Of a stretch of 64,000 nt of DNA, positions 26,164 to 34,938 are shown piece after piece. Each line of letters begins with the position of its first letter. Position 1 is the first letter of the stretch. The notes under the pieces are model-generated. The model had not been told where the DNA came from, ran no database searches, and was given only the letters and a program-made list of their open reading frames with translations. Source of the stretch: an uncultured SAR86 cluster bacterium (lineage in GTDB: Bacteria > Pseudomonadota > Gammaproteobacteria > Magnimaribacterales > D2472); NCBI GenBank assembly GCA_902563835.1, contig CACEZB010000007.1, positions 1 through 64,000 of the forward strand. Direction: 5' to 3'. A program made the position numbers and the translations under genes.

Positions 26164-27024
26164 ATGAAAATTAACCGAATATTTACTTTTATTTATATAT
26201 TTTCAATTTCTTATTTTATTCAATCAAGTGAAATAGAAAAATCAACTTATGCGTTATGGGATAAACCAGACGTAGACCTGTTATATGTTTTACCAAAACA
26301 AATAAACTCTGATACTAGGGTTTTATTTATAATGCATGGCGGCTCAAGAGATGCCGAAAGATATATAAGTTACTGGTTAGAACCAGCAAAAGACAAAAAT
26401 GTAATATTGGTTGCCCCACATTTTACAAAAAGTAACTTTCCTTATTATCAAACGTTAGGTATGGCAAATTTTTCAGGAAAAGTTATAGATGATAAAAGAC
26501 TTTGGTTGAATGATTCAATAGCATCCTTTTTTGCTTATTTCAAAAATAAATATGCTCTAAAACATAATGAATATCTTATGTTTGGTTTTTCAGGCGGAAC
26601 ACAATTTATACATAGATATCTTATGTATGGTGATGATATGGCAATAGATAAAGCAGCAATTGGAAGTGCTGGTTGGTACACCTTTATAAATGATGAAAAA
26701 TTTCCATATGGAATAAAAAATATGCCACCAAAGAAGGGAAGAATAGAATGGTTAATGTCAAAAGAGATACTTTTTTTACTTGGAGATAAGGATAATGATC
26801 CAAATCATTCAAGTTTAAATAAATCTAGGGGCGCAAAAAAACAAGGAAAGCATAGATTAGATAGAGGAAATAGGTATTTTGAAAATTTAATATATATAGG
26901 CAACCAATTTAATGTACCCTTTAGATGGAGATATCAGGTTATTAATGGGTTAGATCATAATACAAAGGGTATGTCTGAAGCAGCAACAGACTTTCTTCTT
27001 ATCGACTTAAATTATCAAAATTAA
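26164..27024 (+). CDS. Secreted alpha/beta-hydrolase
   Basis: A 286-residue product with an N-terminal signal (MKINRIFTFIYIFSISYFIQSS). The alpha/beta-hydrolase fold shows LFIMHGGSRDAERY (oxyanion region, His58-Gly-Gly), the nucleophile elbow GFSGG with Ser143, an Asp-rich loop LLGDKDNDPNHSS that likely supplies the acid, and GLDHNTKG with the candidate His. It resembles poly(hydroxyalkanoate) or dienelactone hydrolase-like exported esterases. The substrate is unknown. Its TAA overlaps the next frame's ATG by one base, so it probably forms an operon with the following lipoprotein gene. Confidence 0.75.
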   Translation: MKINRIFTFIYIFSISYFIQSSEIEKSTYALWDKPDVDLLYVLPKQINSDTRVLFIMHGGSRDAERYISYWLEPAKDKNVILVAPHFTKSNFPYYQTLGMANFSGKVIDDKRLWLNDSIASFFAYFKNKYALKHNEYLMFGFSGGTQFIHRYLMYGDDMAIDKAAIGSAGWYTFINDEKFPYGIKNMPPKKGRIEWLMSKEILFLLGDKDNDPNHSSLNKSRGAKKQGKHRLDRGNRYFENLIYIGNQFNVPFRWRYQVINGLDHNTKGMSEAATDFLLIDLNYQN

Positions 27025-27038
27025 TGCAATTGAAACTT

Positions 27039-27770
27039 ATGAAGATTTCTTATTTAACAATATTAGCAACTTTTTTTCTTTTTTCTTGTTCAAAAAATAT
27101 TGATAATAATATTGAAATTAATCAATTGATTACTCCAGATTATAACTTTTCAAATTATTTCTTTGATTGTAACTTAAATGATGGATCTTCATTGTTACAA
27201 CTTGAATCGTTCTTATCAGGTTTTATAAAGAATGACATTTTCCAAAATACATCCTCATATTCTTTGAAAGTCTTTTTCCCTGAAAATGATACCGTTGATA
27301 AATTTAAAATAAGTATTAAAAACTATACCGCCAATGATATTTTTACAGATGTCATCAATGAACTAAGTAAGAATGGTTTTGATGCAGTGGCTTCATGTAA
27401 TTTTAATTCAAATTTATTTAATGGTCTTAGCTTATATGACTATACTGATAAAAAACAAAATATATCAAATAATGCTGAGATCTTAAGATGTTTTTATAAA
27501 CCAGGCTTTAATTATGGGACATTTAGAATTTCATTAGATAGATTTATAAGTAAAATGAACCAGTTAAAAATTCAATATGGGATTGAATACTTTCAAGAAG
27601 AATTAAATTCAGGTGAATTCATATGGATTAATTATTTTTATCAAGAAGATTTTAAAAATAATATATCTACTCAATGGTTAAGCGATCCAGATTCTACAGA
27701 TATAAAAAATGAATTTCTTGATAATGCTGAGTGCATTGATTCAAATACCTATAGATTTTTTCAAATCTAA
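27039..27770 (+). CDS. Lipoprotein of unknown function
   Basis: The frame opens at ATG 27024, overlapping the previous stop, but ATG 27039 gives a better lipoprotein signal MKISYLTILATFFLFSC with the acylated Cys followed by SKN. The mature part of about 225 residues has no recognised domain. It is rich in Asn, Asp and Phe and includes FFDCNLNDGSS and later repeated aromatic segments (YFQEELNSGEFIWINYFYQ). DCNLNDGSS and the final DNAECID recall the DC-containing motifs of the secreted paralogue family at 13546/14760, but similarity is too weak to claim homology. Confidence 0.6.
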   Translation: MKISYLTILATFFLFSCSKNIDNNIEINQLITPDYNFSNYFFDCNLNDGSSLLQLESFLSGFIKNDIFQNTSSYSLKVFFPENDTVDKFKISIKNYTANDIFTDVINELSKNGFDAVASCNFNSNLFNGLSLYDYTDKKQNISNNAEILRCFYKPGFNYGTFRISLDRFISKMNQLKIQYGIEYFQEELNSGEFIWINYFYQEDFKNNISTQWLSDPDSTDIKNEFLDNAECIDSNTYRFFQI

Positions 27771-27820
27771 TATAAAGATAACAATTTAAGAAATATGGAG
27801 CAATATGTTCACATTTTTAT

Positions 27821-27826
27821 TATAAT
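27821..27826 (+). promoter_or_regulatory. -10 hexamer TATAAT of tRNA-Gly(TCC)
   Basis: A perfect TATAAT ends 13 nt before the mature tRNA, the distance expected for a stable-RNA promoter. No clear -35 is visible at 17 bp. Confidence 0.55.
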
Positions 27827-27838
27827 TTCTCGACCATT

Positions 27839-27914
27839 GCGGGTGTGGTGTTAATGGCTAGCACAATAGCCTTCCAAGCTATTGGTACGGGTTCGAATCC
27901 CGTCACCCGCTCCA
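27839..27914 (+). tRNA. tRNA-Gly (anticodon TCC)
   Basis: A 76-nt cloverleaf with acceptor arms GCGGGTG and CACCCGC, anticodon loop CTTCCAA (anticodon TCC) in an AATAGC/GCTATT stem, T arm ACGGGTTCGAATCCCGT and an encoded TCCA end. It reads GGA/GGG and complements the GCC isoacceptor at 11573. Confidence 0.97.
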
Positions 27915-27915
27915 A

Positions 27916-28647
27916 TTATCTTCTGATAGCAACACCTGAGAAATCAACATTGTTACACTCGAAAGCCTGTCCAGATGAATCAGCAATCCCACTTTCCATA
28001 TATTTAGTATAAGCGATTTCTTTATCAGCATTATTTGCCCATAAATCTAGCCATACAAAATCTGGTTTTGGATTCACATCAAATGTAGGCTCTAATAGGG
28101 CATACCAGTATGTATCACTCCAATTAGTTGAAGCAATATCATTTCTAAATGTTTCAAGTGAAGACTCTGAATAACCTTCTTTGTAATTACAAAAATTAAA
28201 TCTGTTTACAAATTGTCCAGAATTATTTTCAACTTTAGGAGCCTGTCCAACAGTTGATTTAAATAGGTAAACATTATCAAAGTCAGGCTCCATAATTCCA
28301 TCTATTGTTACATCCCATGCTGATTGTTGATTTGTAGTCCAATCCTCCCAACATTCATCACGCCCACTTTGAGAATCCCATAACATAACCCAAATGAAGT
28401 CATATTCCTCATTAGCGACCTCAGGAATTAATATGTTTGCGCCTCTCATTCCTGAGCAATCCATATTATCTACGATGCCATTCCAAGAAGTTATCAACAT
28501 TGCTAGATTCTCAGTATTAAAATCTGGACCGGCTTTATGCCAAACATATTCGACCATATTCTGTGCATTTGAAGAAGCATCTTGATCATTTTGGGAACAA
28601 GCACCAATTAAAAATATTGTAGTTAAAAGTAAAGTAATTTTTTTCAT
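27916..28647 (-). CDS. Lipoprotein related to the secreted two-domain paralogue family
   Basis: A 243-residue product with lipoprotein signal MKKITLLLTTIFLIGAC, acylated Cys followed by SQNDQDAS. Residues about 30-240 echo the proteins of 13546 and 14760: MVEYVWHKAG at the same place as AEYF/AEYY, a strand YDFIWVMLWDS like TFDFLWLGINS, then FNFCNYKEGYSESSLETF like YSDCSLEEGYTLRKVY, and DFVWLDLWANN like the second strand. The C.xxEG motif is conserved. I therefore place it in the same family, membrane-anchored rather than soluble. Its stop is 2 bp from the tRNA 3' end on the other strand. Confidence 0.65.
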   Translation of the reverse strand: MKKITLLLTTIFLIGACSQNDQDASSNAQNMVEYVWHKAGPDFNTENLAMLITSWNGIVDNMDCSGMRGANILIPEVANEEYDFIWVMLWDSQSGRDECWEDWTTNQQSAWDVTIDGIMEPDFDNVYLFKSTVGQAPKVENNSGQFVNRFNFCNYKEGYSESSLETFRNDIASTNWSDTYWYALLEPTFDVNPKPDFVWLDLWANNADKEIAYTKYMESGIADSSGQAFECNNVDFSGVAIRR

Positions 28648-28710
28648 ATTAGTTCAATCAAATAAATATACTAGATAGTATTTATAACATATTTTATTTA
28701 TTGTAAGTAT

Positions 28711-28737
28711 AAAAAAGCAGACATGGTGCCTGCTTTT
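28711..28737 (-). terminator. Terminator for the prepilin peptidase operon
   Basis: AAAAGCAG (28713-28720) pairs with CTGCTTTT (28730-28737). Read on the minus strand the stem is followed by a TTTTTT tract, so it ends the leftward transcript of pilD/ggt. Confidence 0.8.
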
Positions 28738-28784
28738 AAGACCCAGGGGATATATGATTTAGAGGATATTCAAAAGGTCTATAC

Positions 28785-29639
28785 TTATATGACTATAAAA
28801 ATACTCAAAAGTTCATATTTTTTTATAAAAAAATAAAATACAGCACCTAATATCAAACATGAGCCTAATGGTATTTCTTTTGTAAAGGCCTTATTTAAGA
28901 ATAAAAACAAAGCACAGCCTATAATGGCCCCTAAAAACAATATTAAGCCCAATGAGAATGGTCCAAACATACTTCCTATAGCTCCAAATAAAATAAAGTC
29001 GCCTCCGCCAATTCCATCTTTTTTATATATAGCCTTAAAAACAAAATTTACCAACCAGAGCGAAAAATACCCAATTAAAAAACCTAAAGAAGAAAACTGG
29101 ATAGGGTTTAAGTTAAATAAGTAATTTAGATCGTCAATAAACATATTAAAAAATACATTACTAATAAAACCAGTTATGACTAGCAGAAGATTAATTGAAA
29201 AGGGTAAATAATAAAATTTTAAATCTAAATAAAATAAAACATAAAATAAATAAGTTATGAGTATTAAAAAATATAAGAATATACTTATGCCATATACATT
29301 TAATGCAACAAGCCCTACAAATAAAAAAAAGATTTCTGTTAAAGGATAAAAAATAGAAATATTTGATTTACAAGAATTACATTTGCCTTTTTGAATTAAG
29401 TACCCAAGCAAAGGGATTAGATAAATTGGTTTAATTGTAGTTTTACAGTTTGGACAAAAAGACCTCGGAAATAATAAGTTAATATTTGGATTATCTTCTA
29501 TAAAAATAAGGGAGAGCCTATAAATAGTGCTTGAGGCAAAACTTCCAATGCAAAGAAAAATTAATGAGAGTAAGAATAAATCAATCGTACTTATTGTATT
29601 TAGGCCATATTGGTAATCGTAATTGAAAATGTTAATCAA
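28785..29639 (-). CDS. pilD: Prepilin peptidase / N-methyltransferase (type IV leader peptidase)
   Basis: A 284-residue polytopic inner-membrane aspartic protease that cleaves and N-methylates type IV-like prepilins. The cytosolic zinc loop shows CPNC and CNSC around residues 60-100. The catalytic Asp motifs are YLDLKFYYLP (first Asp) and GIGGGDFILFGAIG (GxGD, second Asp). It is the only candidate in the window to process the GspG-K pseudopilins, though it lies 8 kb from the gsp operon. The start is TTG 29639, one base after the stop of a 29-codon ORF. In other systems it would be called GspO. Confidence 0.92.
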   Translation of the reverse strand: MINIFNYDYQYGLNTISTIDLFLLSLIFLCIGSFASSTIYRLSLIFIEDNPNINLLFPRSFCPNCKTTIKPIYLIPLLGYLIQKGKCNSCKSNISIFYPLTEIFFLFVGLVALNVYGISIFLYFLILITYLFYVLFYLDLKFYYLPFSINLLLVITGFISNVFFNMFIDDLNYLFNLNPIQFSSLGFLIGYFSLWLVNFVFKAIYKKDGIGGGDFILFGAIGSMFGPFSLGLILFLGAIIGCALFLFLNKAFTKEIPLGSCLILGAVFYFFIKKYELLSIFIVI

Positions 29640-29640
29640 T

Positions 29641-29730
29641 TTATTTTTTACGAGTTATATAAAAACAAATAATCAATAGGGTTATTGCAGGAACAGCGTA
29701 TGCGCCAATTATAAGTAATTTATCAATCAT
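29641..29730 (-). CDS. 29-residue predicted single-helix membrane peptide
   Basis: ATG 29730 begins inside the stop region of ggt (8-bp overlap) and TAA ends at 29641, one base before the TTG of pilD. The product starts MIDKLLIIGAYAVPAITLL and ends in basic TRKK, i.e. one transmembrane helix with a positive C-terminus. The overlap on one side and near abutment on the other suggest translational coupling within the ggt-pilD transcript. No family is known to me. It may be a real small protein or a coupling device. Confidence 0.45.
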   Translation of the reverse strand: MIDKLLIIGAYAVPAITLLIICFYITRKK

Positions 29731-31510
29731 TTATTTTTCCTGAAGCAAAAGCATCAGGCCTTCTAAAATCACCATATCCATAATATCTATCTTTATCAAA
29801 CATGATTGTTTGAACGCATGTTAACGGTTCTTTTATTTCTATCTCATAACCCATTGTTTCTAGACTATCCTTCATTTCATTTTCTATTGATAGTTCCATC
29901 TCTAGAATATCTGGTTGCCATTGATGATGAATCCTTTTTGCAAAGGTTGCTTGTTCTAAATCCATATCAAAATCAATTATATTTAAAATAGATTGCAGAA
30001 CTGCAGATATTATTCTTGAGCCACCTGGGCTGCCTGTTGTAAAAAATAATTCGTTATCTTTCATTACAATTGTCGGTGTCATAGAGCTCAAAGGTCTTTT
30101 ATATGGAACTATTTCATTAGCTTCTGCTCCCAATAAACCAAATTGATTTGGTATTCCTGGAGCTGCTGAGAAATCATCCATTTCATTATTCATTATTATT
30201 CCAGTTCCTTTGATTACAACTCCAGAACCAAATGTAGAATTTAATGTATATGTTGAGGAAACAACGTTTCCATTTTTATCAGCAACTGAAAAGTGCGTTG
30301 TTTCTGGACTTTCATCATTTAAATACATCCCAGGATAGATGTTTTTAGATGGTATGCTGGATCCAATTTTAATACTGTTAAATATTTCACCTGCATAATT
30401 AGGACTGGTAATTTTTTCTATCGGAACTTCATAAAAGTCAGGGTCACCTAGATATTTTGATCTATCGGCATAGGCATGTTTCATGACTTCGGTAAGTAAA
30501 TTTATATATTCTGATGAATTATGTTCAAATTCATTAAGTTTATAGTTTTCTAAAATATTAAGCATCTGTATTATATGCACTCCACCAGAAGAGGGCGGTC
30601 CCATAGTAATAACTTTATTACCTCTGTAATCAGAACTTAAAGGCTCTCGCCACACAGCAACATAATTTTTTAAATCATCTATTGAAATTAAACCGCCATT
30701 TGACGCCATTTCATTTGCAATTTTTTGTGCCACCTCTCCTTCATAAAAACCTTTTTTGCCTTTAGATGAAATAATCCTTAAAGTTTGTGCTAAATCTTTT
30801 TGAATTAATTTTTTATTTTTAAAATCTGGATAATCTTTTTGGAAAATACTTTTAGTTTCTGAATAAAAAGATAATTTTTCATTATATTCTAATAAAACAT
30901 CTGCCATATATGGAGTAATATCAAAACCATTTTCAGCATAAAAAATTGCATCTTCCAGGAGTTCATGCCATGGCAAAGACCCAAATTTTTTGTGCACCTC
31001 CCAGAGGCCCGCAACTGTTCCAGGAACACCACTTGCTAAATATCCAAATGTAGAGAGTTTTAACTCATTAAATGAACCATCATCATTTAAATACATATCA
31101 CGGTAAGACAATATAGGCGCTCTCTCTCTATAATCTATAGAGTATGGCTTATTGGTTTTCTCATCGAACATAACCATAAAGCCACCTCCGCCTATATTTC
31201 CTGCTCTGGGCAATACAACTGCTAGAGTAAATGCTATTGCAATTGATGCATCATAGGCATTGCCACCTTTATTTAGTATTTTTTCACCGACAGCAGTTGC
31301 TAAGAAGTGTTGAGTAGTAATCATTCCATTAGGACTGATAGCCATTTCTTTTTGAGCAGGCTCATATCCTAATGTTTTTAGGTATGATATTGGTTCAAAT
31401 GAATATAAATTAAATGAAGCAATGAAAATAATAAAAAAACATGAGATTTGTTTTTTAGTTAGTATGCTTATTTGCAATTTCTTTTGCCCATTTGTAATCT
31501 GCTTTTCCAT
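29723..31510 (-). CDS. ggt: Gamma-glutamyltransferase (gamma-glutamyltranspeptidase)
   Basis: A 595-residue periplasmic enzyme that hydrolyses or transfers the gamma-glutamyl group of glutathione. It self-cleaves before the catalytic Thr in SPETTHFSVADKNGNVVSSTYTLN. The small subunit also has GSPGGSRIISAVLQSI, and the large subunit has NIGGGGFMVMFD with YRERAP (glutamyl binding). A signal-like segment ISCFFIIFIASFNLYSF lies at residues 22-38. ATG 31510 overlaps the preceding acyl-CoA synthetase gene by 56 bp; a TTG at 31477 would shorten the n-region and the overlap. Amino-acid recovery from glutathione is the expected role. Confidence 0.93.
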   Translation of the reverse strand: MEKQITNGQKKLQISILTKKQISCFFIIFIASFNLYSFEPISYLKTLGYEPAQKEMAISPNGMITTQHFLATAVGEKILNKGGNAYDASIAIAFTLAVVLPRAGNIGGGGFMVMFDEKTNKPYSIDYRERAPILSYRDMYLNDDGSFNELKLSTFGYLASGVPGTVAGLWEVHKKFGSLPWHELLEDAIFYAENGFDITPYMADVLLEYNEKLSFYSETKSIFQKDYPDFKNKKLIQKDLAQTLRIISSKGKKGFYEGEVAQKIANEMASNGGLISIDDLKNYVAVWREPLSSDYRGNKVITMGPPSSGGVHIIQMLNILENYKLNEFEHNSSEYINLLTEVMKHAYADRSKYLGDPDFYEVPIEKITSPNYAGEIFNSIKIGSSIPSKNIYPGMYLNDESPETTHFSVADKNGNVVSSTYTLNSTFGSGVVIKGTGIIMNNEMDDFSAAPGIPNQFGLLGAEANEIVPYKRPLSSMTPTIVMKDNELFFTTGSPGGSRIISAVLQSILNIIDFDMDLEQATFAKRIHHQWQPDILEMELSIENEMKDSLETMGYEIEIKEPLTCVQTIMFDKDRYYGYGDFRRPDAFASGKIND

Positions 31511-33074
31511 TTGGAGCCCTTTGAACGTTGTCTACAAGTATTAGTTTTTTCGGTAATTTGTATCCTGCAATAAACGTTCTGGTTGATTCAATAAGCTCAG
31601 ATTCTGAAATCTCAAACCCTTCAGTTAAAGATGCAACTGCGACAACTCTTTGACCAAATTTATCATCATCTACACCAACTACCAGACAATCAAAGACTTC
31701 ATCGTTTCTTTTGATTGCTTCCTCTACCTCTTCTGGGTAGATTTTTTCACCTGCAGAATTTATACAATTACTTCCTCTGCCTAATAATGTTATGGTTCCA
31801 TCAGCTTCAAGTTTTGCATAATCTCCAGGAAAACTATATCTAGTTCCATTAACTTCTCTAAAAGTTTCGGCAGATTTTTTTTCATCTTTATAATAGCCAA
31901 CAGGTACCAAACCACTAGTCCCAATAAGACCAATCTTATCTGATCCTGGTTCTAAGATTTCTCCGTCATCAGCCATAATTATGACACCAGGATTAATTGA
32001 AAATTTTGCAGTTTTTGGTGGGTTATCTCTCGTAGATACTGAACTACCCATACCGCCTTCAGTGGAACCCATAGTGTCCATTAAAAACATATCATGATGT
32101 TTTAAAAGTCCATTCTTAACATCCTCACTCCACATAACACCACTAGAAATAATTGTTTGAACAGTACTTATGTTATATGGTTTCCCGGATGATTCAGCTG
32201 CATCTAAGGCATCCAGCATAGGTTTTGCAAAAGCATCACCAACTATCACAATATTAGTTACATTTTTATCCTCAACTTGCGTCCAAAGCTGGTTTGCATC
32301 AAATCCTAAATTTGGTGTTGTAATAACCGTTCCGCCCAAAAGCAGAGGAAGGAAAGCTCCTAACCACATACCTGTACCATGCATAAGAGGGCAGCCAACA
32401 AGACTTTTTACAAAATTATTATTTTCTTTTTGATCAATAATTCTTTGTTCTAGGTTATTAATATCTTCTGGAACTTCATATCCCATGGCCTTTAAAGTTC
32501 TAAATAAAAATACCAGGAATTCACCTTGTTTATACATAACACCTTTTGGCATTCCTGTGGTTCCACCCGTATACAACATATAGATTGTATTCGGATCTCT
32601 ATGGATTCTTTCCATAGGCTGACAATCATTTATAAGATCATCATATTTTAGGCAACCTTCAAATTTAGATTCAGTGCCATCAGAGATTTCAATCCAAGCT
32701 TTTACATTTGGTAATGATTTTGAAATCTTATTAATTCTATCTCCATAACATGCGTGATAAAAAACTGCTTCTGAGTCTGAATTATCTAGAAGATATATTA
32801 GTTCTTCTTCTACATACCTATAGTTAACATTAATAGGGACCCCACCAATCTTAAAAATAGCATTTTGGCAAACAAGATACTCATTAGAATTATTTAAATA
32901 TAGTCCAGCTTTTGAATTGGCTGATAGGCCAGCCTCTGAAAGAGCTGTAGCAATTTTGCTAGATGTTAAATCATAATCTTTCCATGAAACGACATCTTCG
33001 CCGCATATCAGTGCATCATTATCTGGAATAATGTCTGAAATCATCTCCCATACTGAAGCAAAATCTAAATTCAT
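31455..33074 (-). CDS. AMP-forming acyl-CoA synthetase
   Basis: A 539-residue ANL-superfamily ligase activating a carboxylic acid as acyl-AMP and then acyl-CoA. The P-loop is YMLYTGGTTGMPKGVMYK (about residues 168-185), the second motif DTMGSTEGGMGS, and the hinge/hydrolysis block YSFPGDYAKLEADGTITLLGRGSNCINSAGEKIYPEEVEEA. The catalytic C-terminal Lys is in APNGKADYKW. It resembles long-chain fatty-acid or steroid-side-chain (FadD-like) synthetases. The 3' end overlaps ggt. It is divergent from another synthetase at 33192 across an operator-like inverted repeat. Start ATG 33074. Confidence 0.92.
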   Translation of the reverse strand: MNLDFASVWEMISDIIPDNDALICGEDVVSWKDYDLTSSKIATALSEAGLSANSKAGLYLNNSNEYLVCQNAIFKIGGVPINVNYRYVEEELIYLLDNSDSEAVFYHACYGDRINKISKSLPNVKAWIEISDGTESKFEGCLKYDDLINDCQPMERIHRDPNTIYMLYTGGTTGMPKGVMYKQGEFLVFLFRTLKAMGYEVPEDINNLEQRIIDQKENNNFVKSLVGCPLMHGTGMWLGAFLPLLLGGTVITTPNLGFDANQLWTQVEDKNVTNIVIVGDAFAKPMLDALDAAESSGKPYNISTVQTIISSGVMWSEDVKNGLLKHHDMFLMDTMGSTEGGMGSSVSTRDNPPKTAKFSINPGVIIMADDGEILEPGSDKIGLIGTSGLVPVGYYKDEKKSAETFREVNGTRYSFPGDYAKLEADGTITLLGRGSNCINSAGEKIYPEEVEEAIKRNDEVFDCLVVGVDDDKFGQRVVAVASLTEGFEISESELIESTRTFIAGYKLPKKLILVDNVQRAPNGKADYKWAKEIANKHTN

Positions 33075-33111
33075 ACCATTCCCCCTTTAAATATTAAAAT
33101 TATTAATTAAT

Positions 33112-33157
33112 ATTAGTTATTTCCAATACTAATAATACTATCGTTATAATAACTAAT
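33112..33157. promoter_or_regulatory. Divergent promoter region with 10-bp inverted repeat (candidate operator)
   Basis: Between the two divergent acyl-CoA synthetase genes, ATTAGTTATT (33112-33121) and AATAACTAAT (33148-33157) form a perfect 10-bp inverted repeat. The 26-bp middle holds two AATACTA-like direct copies. Such symmetry between divergent fatty-acid-activating genes suggests a regulator site (TetR- or GntR-type). Low sequence complexity is the main caution. Confidence 0.45.
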
Positions 33158-33191
33158 CTAAAACAAAATATTAATAATAGTAATTAAATAA

Positions 33192-34874
33192 ATGAAAGAT
33201 CCAAACATATTATTTAAAGATATAACAGAACAATTAACGTCTTCTGGTCAATTGTTTGAAACAAGAGAATATACAAATTCTAAAGGTATATCGCTGCGTG
33301 AGTATGCTTCTTTTCCAGATAATTTAAGAGGTTATTTTGATTTTGGACTATTGCATGCTGATAAAGAGTTTTTAATTTATGACTCTGAACGATTTTTATA
33401 TAAAGATGTAATAGCTAAGGCCGCTCAGGTTGGAAATGCATTAATATCAGAAGGAATTAAAAAGGGAGATCGTGTTGCTATCTGTATGCAAAATAATCCA
33501 GAGTTTATATTTGCATATATGGGGATTACAGGTATAGGAGCGGTATGTGTTCCTTTAAATTCATGGTGGGTTCCTGATGAAGTTATATATGCACTTGAGC
33601 ATTCAGAAGCTAAGTTATTATTTGGTGATCAAAAAAGATTACAGGGATTGGAAAACTTAAAAGATGTAAAAAAAATTATTACTAGTTATACCCCTGATGA
33701 TAACTTCATTTCCTTCTCTGAATTTATTAAAGATCATTCAAGCGAATGGCCGGATATTGAAATAAGCCGCGATGACCAGGCTACTATCTATTACACATCT
33801 GGTTCTACAGGTAAGCCAAAGGGTGTTTTATCCTCTCAAAGAGGGGTTATCTCTTCAATGTTTAGCTGGGCTTGTATGTCAACCATTCTTAGCGAAAGAG
33901 AAAAAATAATGGGCAATGATTCAACTCCATTAGCAAGCTCAGAATCTTCAATTCTTTTATGTGTTCCGTTATTTCATGCTACCGGAAGTCATGTAGCCTT
34001 TTTGATGTCTATTTTGGTCGGAAGAAAAGTTGTAATGATGAAAAAATGGGATGCTGGAGATGCTATCAAGCTTATTCATGAAGAGAAGGTTTCAGACATA
34101 ACTGGAGTGCCTACGCAAACATGGGAATTATTAAATCATCCTGATAGAGAAAAATATGATTTATCTTCACTTAGAACTCTTGGTGGCGGAGGGGGTCCTA
34201 GGCCTGCAGAACATGTTAAGTTGTTGGATGAGAATTTTAAAGGTCGACCTGGTATTGGTTATGGGTTAACTGAAACTAATGCATTAGGAACTCTAGCTAA
34301 TGGTGATGAATATGTTTCTCATCCATCTACAGCTGGTAGAGTTGTTCCACCATTAACTGAAATTAAAATCTTTGATGAGAACTGGAACGAACTGCCTGAG
34401 GGTGAAATCGGTGAAATTGCCATTAGATCAGAGTCAAATATGTTAGGTTATTGGAAAAACGAAGAAGCAACTTCAGAATGCATGAATAATGAAGGATGGT
34501 TTAGGTCAGGGGATATGGGTAAATTTGAAGGCCCATTCTTATTTATACTTGACCGTATTAAAGATATGGTAATCAGAGGTGGAGAAAATATAGCATGCCC
34601 TGAAGTAGAAAATGCGATTTATGAACATCCAGATGTTCTTGAAGCATGTGTATTTGGAATACCGGATGAAAGATTAGGCGAAATCTTATGCACTGCCATT
34701 TATCTTAAAAAAGGGGCGAAATTAGACAAAGATACATTAGTTCAATTCTTATCAAATAAATTAGCTGCATTTAAAATTCCAGCAATCATAGAATTCTCTT
34801 CAGTTAATTTACCATTAGTAGCTTCAGGTAAGTTTGATAAACCTGCCTTAAGGAAAATGTTCACCAAGGATTAA
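33192..34874 (+). CDS. AMP-forming acyl-CoA synthetase
   Basis: A 560-residue ANL ligase. Motifs: YYTSGSTGKPKGVLSS (P-loop), the typical PLFHATGSH, GYGLTETNALG, then GWFRSGDMGKFEGPFLFILDRIKDMVIRGGENI with the hinge and AMP contacts, and catalytic Lys in ASGKFDKPALR near the end. It is the medium/long-chain fatty-acyl group rather than acetyl-CoA synthetase. ATG 33192 lies in an AT-rich divergent promoter with no clear Shine-Dalgarno. Together with 31455 it indicates active use of imported fatty or aromatic acids. Confidence 0.92.
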   Translation: MKDPNILFKDITEQLTSSGQLFETREYTNSKGISLREYASFPDNLRGYFDFGLLHADKEFLIYDSERFLYKDVIAKAAQVGNALISEGIKKGDRVAICMQNNPEFIFAYMGITGIGAVCVPLNSWWVPDEVIYALEHSEAKLLFGDQKRLQGLENLKDVKKIITSYTPDDNFISFSEFIKDHSSEWPDIEISRDDQATIYYTSGSTGKPKGVLSSQRGVISSMFSWACMSTILSEREKIMGNDSTPLASSESSILLCVPLFHATGSHVAFLMSILVGRKVVMMKKWDAGDAIKLIHEEKVSDITGVPTQTWELLNHPDREKYDLSSLRTLGGGGGPRPAEHVKLLDENFKGRPGIGYGLTETNALGTLANGDEYVSHPSTAGRVVPPLTEIKIFDENWNELPEGEIGEIAIRSESNMLGYWKNEEATSECMNNEGWFRSGDMGKFEGPFLFILDRIKDMVIRGGENIACPEVENAIYEHPDVLEACVFGIPDERLGEILCTAIYLKKGAKLDKDTLVQFLSNKLAAFKIPAIIEFSSVNLPLVASGKFDKPALRKMFTKD

Positions 34875-34938
34875 TTTTTATTCTTTTACTTTAAAAATCC
34901 TAAAAAAAGAGTAAAAATGATAATCCAATAATTATTTT

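Noticed and set aside
34875-34938. Possible Pho box for autoregulation upstream of phoB
   Set aside because: The sequence shows TTTTACT/AGTAAAA symmetry but no 11-bp-spaced TGTCA repeats.
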